A stretch of DNA of 64,000 bases, from the NCBI GenBank assembly GCA_026874595.1, contig CM049311.1, positions 37,714,676 to 37,778,675 on the forward strand. Reading direction: 5' to 3'. Below are positions 17,601 to 23,057 of this stretch, in pieces; the stretch's first letter is position 1; every line of letters starts with the position of its first letter. The DNA is from Sipunculus nudus (Eukaryota > Annelida > Sipuncula > Golfingiida > Sipunculidae). The translations under genes were made by a program, and so were the position numbers. The notes under the pieces were generated by a model. The model had not been told where the DNA came from, made no database searches, and saw nothing but the letters and a program-made list of their open reading frames with translations.

Positions 17601-19704
17601 TCTACCCCCAATGTTCCTTTGGGGAGCCTCCTTATACACTAAGCCTGATACATCTTATTGCCTAAGGGCACAAATAAGGGACCCTCTGATACTCTGGTAC
17701 CAGTGCTTCGTTCCAACCTCATTAAAATGGACCCCGTCTGTTAAGTGGGGAGCGTACCTATTTCTCGACCCTATGTTCCCCGATCAAGGTATCTTCATTC
17801 CCCAATACCTGTTCCCGGTACTCATATTCCTTCACGGTGCGTCAAATTCTACATGCAAAAGCACGCTTGTGGGTAGAATAATAATTTTCCCAAAAAATGT
17901 ATATAAAGATTTTTGTAGTAAGATTTCAATGAATAGTTGAACATCGGAAGTTAAACTGCTCATGCCTTAATGAATTCTTTTATATGCTCCTTTGAATATC
18001 CTTCACGTGTGGACTCAAGTGTGTTGGTATTACCTCACTTAGGCCAAAATAAAAAAAAAACGGTATGGTTCTCAGGCACTTTTTTCAGAAATTTATGCGG
18101 GCGGGCGGTTTTTTAATTTTTAATAATTTGGTATGTTTCGATAAGCATGATAAGCATGATAATAACACATATAGAAAATTATAATAATAACATATTTATT
18201 TTGCTAAACAAGTAAAAGCACTCCATAACAAAGGAAATTGTATGATTTTTTTCTTCTCGAAAGAAATGTCCGAGCAGCTGCAGCTCAAAATTGGTAAGTT
18301 TCTATTGAAAATCAAAATAAAAAAAAATTGATGCGGGTTTTTTTTAAATTGATGCGGGCGGTGCCTGAGAACCATACCGTTTATTTTTTTGCCTAACATA
18401 GTCTTGTTATTTTTATTCATAACACCAGTGCCTGTCACTGTTCCGTTATAGCAAACAATACATAGAAAATGGAACATATTAACAAGGGCTGACAAAGTGA
18501 GATCTAACTTTTCTACTTTTTTTCAGGTGCTGGCTTCGGGGAAAAGCCTTTTATGTTTCACTTTTAGCCCCGGTCTGCCTTATCCTGATACTGAATTTAG
18601 TTGCCTTTGCTAGAGTTCTTCACCAACTTTGCCGAGGAAAGCATAACCAGATCCAGAAATCTAAACGAACCAATCTCTCGGCACAGTTCCGTGGTGCTGT
18701 CGGGATAACTGTGCTTCTCGGACTCGGATGGATATTTGCCTTCTTTGCTGTCGGTAAGACAACAATACACTGTGGTTGGCTTCATGATTGCGGTTTTAAA
18801 TGTTCGCGATTTTCTCTTTTTTTTTTAGTGTTTCACGATGGTTCCATTTTCGCGATCATTGAGTGGCCGACACGTGGTATATCCATAACTGTATTTATTA
18901 CTTAATATCAGTGATATAGGGTATGAGTCCGGACTTGGACTAGAGTTCAGACACGAGTCCATTTTTCAACGGACACGGGCTTTTACTCCGCTTCCAAGGG
19001 CTCGGATTCGAAGAAGGTGGACTCGAAACCGAGGACTCGGAATTGCACTCGGACTCGGAAGTTGTGGACTCGATTACATCACTGCTTTATAAGCACAGAG
19101 ACTATTTTTGTTCCCCTGATACATTTTTTTCTGAAGACTCAGGGAATCATCGAACTAATGGGATTCCTGTTAACCACCGACAGATAACCTAAAAAAATAG
19201 ATAATTTTTATAAAATCAATCTTTTCAATTACGGGTATATAAATTATATTTATAATATAAATCTTTGCCTTTCGACTTTGCAGAATTTGAAACCCTCGCG
19301 AACACTTAGACAACCACATGCAGTAAATATGCATGTATAATCTCAATCGCTATAATTAGTTACATGGACTGTAAAGTTCTGATAAAGTTATTTTTTATAA
19401 AGTTATTTACTCAATGTAACTTCTCGATTAAGGTATTAAATCTGAATATTAAGGGATTTTTTCATACGTACTGCCTGGTTTAATAAAAACTTCTCCGCCA
19501 ACAGGTGGCGCCACCACCGTGTTCAGCTACTTGTTTGTTCTGCTGAACTCGCTCCAAGGATTGTTTGTGTTCGTCTTCTTCTGTCTCTTGAAACCCGATG
19601 TGAGACAAGCATGGCGGAGTTATCTTGATCGACGTATGCCGGGCGAAGAAAACGCAGACTATACGCCATTTGCCGGTACTGAAGAAATTACACAACAGAA
19701 TTAA
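1073..19704 (+). CDS. Adhesion G-protein-coupled receptor (LRR-GAIN-7TM), 5' partial, 12 exons
   Basis: Spliced CDS: 1073-1310, 3385-3613, 4973-5150, 8277-8414, 8926-9078, 9252-9401, 9670-9791, 9968-10091, 10295-10439, 10696-10765, 18527-18753, 19505-19704. Every junction keeps the reading phase. In order it encodes an LRR C-terminal cap, a GAIN domain, a degenerate GPS, TM1 to TM7 and a short cytoplasmic tail. Class B2 hallmarks are present: ISYSGCAFS in TM1, ILINLCIALL in TM2, the TM3 Trp, CWL in extracellular loop 2, GLGWIFAFF in TM6 and NSLQGLFVF in TM7. The family consists of plasma-membrane receptors that couple to G proteins, often through a tethered agonist exposed by GPS cleavage. 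Here the GPS has lost its cysteines and its HL-S/T tripeptide. Upstream LRR and signal-peptide exons lie outside the window. The ligand is unknown. Confidence 0.92.
1688..2955 (-). mobile_element. Tandem-repeat element with terminal hairpin (Helentron/'pearl'-like), copy 1
   Basis: An imperfect hairpin at 1688-1716 (AGCTCGGCTGACT, GAA, AGTCATCTGAGCT) is followed by a CGTC/GTCC microsatellite (about 1735-1785). After that come diverged repeats of roughly 150-170 bp carrying GAAACCTGAAATTAGGTCA and GGGCACAAAT. The far end carries GCGTCATGACCCATGGGTCA (2931-2950). The same order and the same ends occur at 10,808-12,105. The combination of tandem core repeats, an ACGG-type microsatellite and a 3' hairpin is known from bivalve pearl elements, which are non-autonomous Helentrons. 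No transposase is present. It lies in GPCR intron 1. Confidence 0.65.
3385..3613 (+). CDS. GPCR exon 2: GAIN domain, N-terminal helical part
   Basis: The acceptor is TTTGCAG|GA and the donor AG|GTGTGT. It encodes a helical segment with LEKLTEESKQ, then LMTCLGNILDV and SQVSNQTVRR. The last matches the GAIN subdomain A pattern (LL..I.NILD......SQ..N.t.R) of adhesion GPCRs. It joins exon 1 in phase 1 through a Gly codon and ends in phase 2. Confidence 0.88.
4973..5150 (+). CDS. GPCR exon 3: GAIN domain
   Basis: The acceptor is TTTTCAG|AATT and the donor ATG|GTAATT. It reads RILRNIELFVQKL..., then VVIARSNLAVAKAR and VTFQLRKSG. The phase (2 in, 0 out) fits both neighbours. This is the bridge from the helical to the beta part of GAIN. 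Confidence 0.87.
5320..8160. repeat. Older tandem-repeat element split by a younger one (GPCR intron 3)
   Basis: The two outer parts (about 5320-5650 and 7660-8160) share a repeat family: GTTGACCTTGA/GGTGACCTTG, CAAGGTCAAATCAG, TTTGTGAACGC, and ATTGTTTCAACCAAG (in both 5570-5585 and 7850-7862). The left part begins with a G-tract (about 5323-5335) and a GTCGTCGTCG microsatellite (about 5362-5375). A different repeat family at about 5650-7657 interrupts it. Exact boundaries are not determined. Confidence 0.5.
5650..7657 (+). mobile_element. Tandem-repeat element with GGTGGCGCCACC-type cores, nested insertion
   Basis: Diverged units carry GGTGGCACCACC (5812) and related palindromes (5936, 6061, 7086, 7232), each followed by AAAGC/AAACTATC and GATGTAT.GACATG words. 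It ends in a GGACGACGGCGGACGGACGA microsatellite (about 7597-7620) and a CATAAGCTCACAGG.TTCGC segment. The core words match the 280 bp array at 52.2-53.9 kb, so both belong to one family. It lies in GPCR intron 3. Short open frames in it are chance. Confidence 0.55.
8277..8414 (+). CDS. GPCR exon 4: GAIN domain beta part
   Basis: The acceptor is TTGTAG|TTAAGA and the donor CAG|GTGAGA, phase 0 on both sides (46 codons). It reads LRIGSNGSTGFPPDDL..., then VYYIAYHNTKLFQ, which fits the GAIN subdomain B strand ending in 'y.n..Lf'. One N-glycosylation sequon (NGS) is visible. Confidence 0.87.
8637..8665. repeat. (GA)n microsatellite
   Basis: A run of about 14 AG/GA dinucleotides, then GAATGAGAGAGG. 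Intronic, between GPCR exons 4 and 5. Confidence 0.95.
8926..9078 (+). CDS. GPCR exon 5: GAIN domain
   Basis: The acceptor is CTTTCTAG|GTATTG and the donor AAG|GTGATC, phase 0 (51 codons). The stretch VIDKVISVGLVG, then LKTQIMLTFKLERK, matches the 'n..Vis..l......l..pV.itf.h' strands that precede the GPS in GAIN domains. Confidence 0.87.
9252..9401 (+). CDS. GPCR exon 6: degenerate GPS motif
   Basis: The acceptor is GGCAG|TATGG and the donor TTT|GTATGT, phase 0 (50 codons). The sequence lines up with a GPS: GVLNFSNNKWKGGW, then ASHSMGHFGLLF where canonical receptors have C.W..n..g.W...GC....C.CnHLT.Favlm. All four canonical cysteines are replaced (C to G, C to W, C to S, C to A), and HL-T/S is HSM. 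Autoproteolysis and the normal disulfides are therefore not expected. The junction into exon 7 (LLF-DVYG) is canonical, so the exon is real and not misaligned. Confidence 0.85.
9670..9791 (+). CDS. GPCR exon 7: TM1
   Basis: The acceptor is TTTTACAG|GACG and the donor TTTCC|GTACGT (phase 2). It reads DVYGSKIDEFHRRILS, followed by the TM1 segment ISYSGCAFSVLGLLLTVLTY, typical of adhesion GPCRs. Confidence 0.92.
9968..10091 (+). CDS. GPCR exon 8: TM2
   Basis: The acceptor is TTGACAG|GAAACTG and the donor AAG|GTACTT. It reads KLRRTNSGRILINLCIALLL, then VGLLFMSS and FVRTFYLPCK. It contains the conserved ILiNLc.aLl motif. The final Cys is the TM3-top cysteine that pairs with extracellular loop 2 in this family. 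Confidence 0.92.
10295..10439 (+). CDS. GPCR exon 9: TM3 and start of TM4
   Basis: The acceptor is TATTGCCAG|GCA and the donor TGGG|GTATGT (phase 1). It reads ATAILLHYELLAAWCWMLVE, then AFSIYLALVKVFRPRYSHFM and LKCCLFGWG. The hy.lLaa..Wml.ea...yl.lv.vf pattern is diagnostic for TM3. A Trp in FGWG opens TM4. Confidence 0.92.
10696..10765 (+). CDS. GPCR exon 10: TM4 and extracellular loop 2
   Basis: The acceptor is ATCCGTAG|GTTC. It reads GSPVPVVAITIAVSRQNYTDDCHM. The best donor is AT|GTCAGT after 10765: it gives phase 2, which fits exon 11 (AT+G = Met before CWL). The open frame continues to 10810 with a weak GTTTTT site whose phase does not fit, so the donor is inferred from phase and not from consensus strength. 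Confidence 0.78.
10808..12105 (-). mobile_element. Tandem-repeat element with terminal hairpin, copy 2
   Basis: Same layout as 1688-2955. A hairpin (AGATCAGCTGACT, GAA, AGTCATCTGTGCT) starts at 10,809, then a GTCCGATCGCTCGTCCG microsatellite, then about 1.1 kb of diverged repeats with GGAAACCTGAAATTAGGT and GACCTATATTCTGC. The other end is CAGCTGAGCGTCATGGCCCA (12,071-12,090). It sits 40 bp after the inferred end of GPCR exon 10. Confidence 0.65.
12278..12443. repeat. 165 bp direct repeat, copy 1
   Basis: It starts TTTATGCTCACACACGCACA, runs through GGTGGTAAGGGCCGTAAGGC and ends CTCAGCACGCC. The same sequence, essentially identical by eye, recurs at 12,804-12,968, 526 bp away. Confidence 0.92.
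12804..12968. repeat. 165 bp direct repeat, copy 2
   Basis: Second copy of the repeat at 12,278. The two are separated by about 360 bp of unrelated sequence, which could be the A2 segment of a split-repeat terminus. Confidence 0.92.
13200..13915. repeat. Array of GGTGCCCACTTGGGTCACC palindromes
   Basis: An imperfect palindrome with consensus GGTGCCCACTTGGGTCACC recurs near 13,204, 13,281, 13,363, 13,575, 13,709, 13,800 and 13,892 at irregular 75-210 bp spacing, with unrelated sequence between. It lies exactly where the missing catalytic half of the recombinase would be expected. Its role is unknown; recombinase binding sites or RNA hairpins are possible. Confidence 0.75.
13924..14169 (-). 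CDS. Tyrosine recombinase N-terminal (SAM-like) domain, truncated
   Basis: An 81-residue frame beginning MGVGQYLVANSLSLQTKKAY, then SSFHSFCQS and LLPVQPLAVFLFLS. This matches the helical core-binding domain of DIRS/Ngaro tyrosine recombinases (SLs..T.k.Y...w..F..fc). A stop follows, and no R-H-R-Y catalytic domain is visible downstream, so the gene is broken or deleted. Its ATG shares one base with the TAA stop of the reverse-transcriptase frame (TAATG). Confidence 0.75.
   Translation of the reverse strand: MGVGQYLVANSLSLQTKKAYKQVWSSFHSFCQSQGHSQWSLLPVQPLAVFLFLSKKYSSGCCGSTLASTASGLYYRVMGYT
14169..15995 (-). CDS. DIRS-like reverse transcriptase / RNase H
   Basis: A 608-codon open frame. Reverse-transcriptase motifs include SPLGVVPKKNPGQFRLIHNL (fingers), FMAKTDIESAFRLLPI (motif A), LPMGCSSSC (motif B) and VHVLDDFLFIAE (motif C with LDD in place of YxDD, as is usual in DIRS elements). 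RNase H-like blocks follow: LGFGAVLCSEW, ELWPIVAALEVW and LMTDNLALVNILN. The first ~100 codons overlap the zinc-finger end of the gag-like frame in another phase, so the true start is probably further in. The frame is long and uninterrupted, so this copy may be fairly young. Confidence 0.88.
   Translation of the reverse strand: MTTTGVMPNLISLVSPFAQTQQGFALGSISTGNVPKTHAHMPTYAVSVGENPAYNVPRQILTAKNSTQVRDRKLGDRPLIQTKERLPSPINGQVLDDLLAEVGYPIRDRNFLYSGFLEGFDIGYQGPALNSQSENHTSALSQPEVVSAKLSKELSLGRIMGPYDTIPFQNFKVSPLGVVPKKNPGQFRLIHNLSYPSSESVNEGIPRELISVNYATFDDAIRLLKPLGQAAFMAKTDIESAFRLLPISPNNYPLLGFKWEGQYYFDRCLPMGCSSSCCLFEKFSSALEFITKKQMQTNRVVHVLDDFLFIAETESSCKKLLEAFLALCHKLGVPIVHDKTEGPSQIITFLGIEIDVQAQYARLPLDKLTKAREIISALLYKEKATLRELQSLIGFLNFTCVVVLPGRAFLRRLIDRTYGLKLPHHRTRLTNQVKLDLKVWLHFLDCFNGKSFFLEESWISSDELHLQTKATVSLGFGAVLCSEWFYGKWPVSWQDYDMVTLELWPIVAALEVWGERLSNKKLRLMTDNLALVNILNKKSTPQPHTMCLIRRLVLISLKFNILVKGMHIKQKGNLAYTLSQLQVGRFRKLAHGVNKNPTPAPAPPASLS
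15706..16014 (-). CDS. Gag-like protein, C-terminal part with CCCH-type zinc knuckle
   Basis: The frame carries CFGFNKHRQCPKNPCPYAHI, followed by CSFCGG, a CCCH-like zinc-binding cluster typical of the end of DIRS gag-like proteins. It appears to continue the frame at 16,789-16,067 after a one-base shift near 16,080. A mutation or a programmed frameshift could explain this. Confidence 0.65.
   Translation of the reverse strand: MDAVTKRDNHRGHAKSNKSGQPFRANPTGVCFGFNKHRQCPKNPCPYAHICSFCGGKSCLQRPQANSNSKEQYPGPRQEVRRQAPNTNQRKVAFPNQRSGTR
16067..16789 (-). CDS. Gag-like protein of DIRS-like element, N-terminal part
   Basis: A 240-codon frame with a basic N-terminus (SSRRRIETRKRKAPRRL), a Pro/Thr-rich linker and an acidic middle (IDDDDIINVLDRVDPKHKDA). 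The C-terminal part (WTSAFHTFMGVYC) resembles the conserved region of DIRS gag-like proteins. It stops at 16,067, and the neighbouring frame resumes with basic, zinc-finger-bearing sequence. Confidence 0.65.
   Translation of the reverse strand: MVLFCQMSSRRRIETRKRKAPRRLIEDAARNSTPKRTRLVSPTTLPQTGIPTPAQEPATPTQAGPSSAGTLSQESINAIVNAVSTQVKEMVAAQVEDVLVKKGLIAGSDDLTGEMVEEISGEGSPDNGRQNIDDDDIINVLDRVDPKHKDAIWKGEYVDLSQLNWIIAKEKSENSKDRKDLTESSMNMYEWTSAFHTFMGVYCSNPNLCSEAPRLCSYMESIRSLYSKGYDWRTYDLRVP
17190..17490. repeat. Array of CTACACCACGGGTGTAG palindromes
   Basis: Four to five units of about 60-70 bp, each with a palindrome such as CTACACCACGGGTGTAG, followed by CAAATCCCCCC and TTCAAGAATAATCAACAA (near 17,198, 17,336, 17,402 and 17,462; a variant CGCCACCGGCGTAAC at 17,318). 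It lies upstream (5') of the gag-like frame and looks like the element's leader region. Confidence 0.75.
18037..18396. mobile_element. MITE with ~35 bp terminal inverted repeats
   Basis: CGGTATGGTTCTCAGGCAC (18,061-18,079) is exactly complementary to GTGCCTGAGAACCATACCG (18,361-18,379). The pairing extends outward through an A-rich stretch to TTAGGC / GCCTAA. Inside, GCGGGCGG and GATGCGGG words are also inverted. No open frame is present. It lies in GPCR intron 10, about 130 bp before exon 11. Confidence 0.85.
18527..18753 (+). CDS. GPCR exon 11: TM5, intracellular loop 3, TM6
   Basis: The acceptor is TTTTTTTCAG|GTGC and the donor GTCG|GTAAGA. It begins with the family's CWL (CWLRGKAFYVSLLAP), then TM5 (VCLILILNLVAFARVL), a basic loop (CRGKHNQIQKSKR) and TM6 (GITVLLGLGWIFAFFAVG). 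Confidence 0.93.
19505..19704 (+). CDS. GPCR exon 12: TM7, tail and stop
   Basis: The acceptor is GCCAACAG|GTGG. It reads GGATTVFSYLFVLLNSLQGL, then FVFVFFCLLKP and a tail of about 36 residues ending EEITQQN, with TAA at 19,702-19,704. NSLQG is the TM7 signature. The tail is short for the family and shows no PDZ-type C-terminus. The exon starts with an exact GGTGGCGCCACC palindrome. Confidence 0.93.
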
Positions 19705-19717
19705 ATCAAACACGTTA

Positions 19718-19723
19718 AATAAA
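19718..19723 (+). promoter_or_regulatory. Poly(A) signal AATAAA of the GPCR gene
   Basis: AATAAA lies 14 bp after the stop codon, at the very edge of the TTAA-type MITE. A second AATAAA (about 19,784) lies within the MITE. Which is used cannot be told from sequence. Confidence 0.6.
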
Positions 19724-20220
19724 AAGGGTCCAATCATCTATAAAGCATGTTGAATTGACACGAAAAATAGCTTCTTCCCTTAAAAATAAATTTGTACCTG
19801 CCAAAATATTGCCCTAATACGGTTTGCTTACTCCTGTAAACGAGTGTTAAAACAAGTGACCGGGCGCGTTGTCAGGTGTCAACATAAACACAGCGCGTGT
19901 ATCGACTGGTCACAGTACGTGTCATTCAGGAGATGCCCTGATTGACTTGGCCCAAAAAAATGTAATGCATGTTCCCTCTGGCTGAAACATCGCGTCTTGC
20001 GGCTCACAATGGGACCTCTGGTCACGCGGCCTTGTTATGGTAAAAAGACACATGTAGACTGTGTTTACCAACACGCAGAGTCATAACAGGGTCTTTAACA
20101 GCCGTGTAAGAGGAACAGAGACCGTGTGCTAGGAGGGTTTTGCTGGAAACGTTTGTATAAGGCTAACCCGAACTGATAGTGTGAAAGGATAGGCATAATA
20201 TTGCTCCTGATTATGCCCCT
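19724..20220. mobile_element. ~490 bp MITE with TTAA target site, copy 1
   Basis: It starts AAGGGTCCAATCATC and ends GATTATGCCCCT|TTAA. It is similar over its whole length to 46,997-47,491 (shared words: CCTGCCAAAATATTGCC, AGGTGTCAACATAAACACAG, TGTGTTTACCAACACGCAGA). The ends form short inverted repeats. Inserted at or in the GPCR 3' UTR. Confidence 0.82.
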
Positions 20221-20390
20221 TTAAAATATCTTAGCTTACAGATGGATGAGGCAGACCTACTTGTTACGATATTGATAAGATAACAGACCGAAAAATTTAT
20301 AAACTTGGCAGACAACCCAGGTTTTTTTATTTTTTATTTTATTTGTAGAGCCGTGTGCATGCTTAAATCTAAATTAGTCCTGAACGAGTC

Positions 20391-20662
<272 letters not shown>

Positions 20663-21067
20663 CTTATGTTATCAAACTGAAAATTTCACATGAAACCTGC
20701 ATTTAATAATTGTCAGCCAACAATACATGACAATACAGATATATTGTATATAACATCTGTATGAAATACATTTTTATCACCAACAGGGACCAGAGCCATT
20801 GGTCTGACTCGTTTCCGGGGCAGAATGGCAAACACTCTGAATGAAACAGTGGAGAATGATCCGGGGACACACTATGGACAGCCAACGTGTGAAAATACAC
20901 TATGCTCAGCTGTATAAAATGCGAAACTTAACAACACTGACATTGTTCACAGTGAATATTTTAACATACCTTTAACAATATATGACATGTATACCTAAAA
21001 GATCTGTTAACTTATCCATTAAACCTTTAATAAAAAGGGATAATCCCACTGCATACTGGCTACTTAT

Positions 21068-21310
21068 TTTGTTTATATCTACGTGTTTATACCATGGGGT
21101 GGGGGGGGGGGGGGTTTATCCAAACACATTAAAGTGGTGGCAAGTCAAACTTAGCAAAGATTTGCAAAGAGCGTTTTTCAACTTGGGACTAATAAGCAAC
21201 CAACCACCTTCAGTTACATGATTTTTCTATTCGTCAACACTATGTTTACTAACAGCTTGTGCATAGATATGCTCGGACATCCGACAAAGAGTCGTTATAA
21301 GAATTCCTTA
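21068..21310. repeat. Dispersed repeat, copy 1 (other at 34,088-34,325)
   Basis: Shared words with 34,088-34,325 include CCAAACACATT, CATAAGCAACTAACCAAC versus AATAAGCAACCAACCACC, and AAGCTTATAGATA versus CAGCTTGTGCATAGATA. This is probably a diverged interspersed element. No coding potential. Confidence 0.6.
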
Positions 21311-22724
21311 ACAGGAATTACCTATAATTCATAAACATGTATGCAGAGTTAGCCAATTATGATTTAAAATCTATATAAAAAGTCAGGTGAAGAGCTAGCT
21401 TTCAGTAGTAATAATAAAAAGAGAAACAGGAATGACGTGCGGTATGCGTATATAATTTTTTTGTCGTTATTGATTCGGTTCAGATTTTTTAGCTTTAAAT
21501 CTAACCTGAGTGCTATAACAGTGTGGTTATAGGAGGGTTATTTTTAGTGATACAGTGGGGATTATGCTATGTTAAAATATATTTCGCAGAAAGGCTAACC
21601 AGATGGCAATTGAATGAATACAAATAACATGCTGCTGTATAACTGTACAGGACGACGATACATTATAACCGCCAGTTCTAGAGCGCGTTAGCTTGTTCTA
21701 CAGCTCACACATGCACGAAACTTTACTATTTACGTGTACGTTCAGTGCTAATTAGTATTTTTAGATAAGCGTTAGGTCATTATAAAAAAAATTAGATCTT
21801 TAGTGTTTTTGTACTCTGAAAAAAAGATTAAACAACTTAACACTAATGCCTTCATATTATTTAACTTACGAGGGCTGTACGTCTGTAACAATATATATGG
21901 GGTTGTCATAATTCCATGCAGCACTTAATCGGTTCAATTGGTACTATATTCCGTGAATCACTATTTGGTCACTGCGCAGGTGGGCGGAGCTTAAATTTAC
22001 TTCACACAAAAAATTGCCAATTGAATACGTTTAATATGAGGGGTTGTCAAATATGGCTAATTAAGGCTTGAATCCCTGTTGGTTCAACACTGGTTAAACT
22101 AGTTTTCCATCAACTTTATAAACATTTAGCTTTACTTTACTTACAGCTGCATAGAAGTATTTGCAACCTGGTGATAAGGCTGTCACAGTTACCCTGGTAC
22201 CAGTCTATTTATTTGTTGTTTAACAAGATGACAACAAAAATCTGTGCGGGTCCACCAATTAGTAGATGCCAAGATGTTGCAAAATAAAAAAAATGCTGTT
22301 TTTGTGTTTATAAACTACCGACAAGCATTATTTACTGGTATAATACTCAAACAAAGGTAGGGAATTTTTATATAGCTGTTTGATACATGTTTTAGCCTAT
22401 ATTTGTCCCCGTAGGAAGTCAAGCGCCTGTGATTTGCCCTTGTATATCATAGATGATGAAACGGTCCTGCATTCATGCTTACGGGCTGGTGAAAAGTTTG
22501 GGTCAAGTTTGACACTGAAATGTACAAACTATGGCTTAAGAAAATGTCAGTTTGATGCCCTGGATCCAACGACCACCCGGATGCAATCACTGAAACTAAC
22601 ATGAATACCTCAGTCACGTGAACCAGCTGTGACACTGAAACATACACGCCCAAGAAACACTGCTTGTTTGCGCGTTTACTTTGCAAGTGCACTTTTGGAA
22701 AAAATTACACTTCGGTTATATCAT

Positions 22725-23057
22725 GGTAAGGTAGAATGGACATATATATGTCCATACACCATATCAGAGGCGTCAGTCAACTTGAATTTTTAGCTTTTAG
22801 CCGGACACAAGTAGGCTTTAGAGAAAAAGTTTAATAATAAATAGTCCCTCAAAGGTTTTCTAAAGCTGCTGTCAAGCAAATAAATATTTTGGTAAGGTAG
22901 AATGGACATATATATGTCCATACACCATATCAGAGGCGTCAGTCAACTTGAATTTTTAGCTTTTAGCCGGACACAAGAAGGCTTTAGAGAAAAAGCTTAA
23001 TAATAAATAGTCCCTCAAAGGTTTTCTAAAGCTGCAGTCAAGCAAATAAATATTTTT
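22725..23057. repeat. 166 bp tandem duplication
   Basis: GGTAAGGTAGAATGGACATA at 22,725 recurs at 22,891, and the two 166 bp units differ at only about three positions. The duplication is recent. Each unit contains the palindrome GGACATATATATGTCC. Confidence 0.93.

Noticed and set aside
17611-17940. 109-codon open frame downstream of the CCCC-rich array
   Set aside because: No similarity to DIRS proteins or other families that I recognise, and it is opposite in strand to the element.
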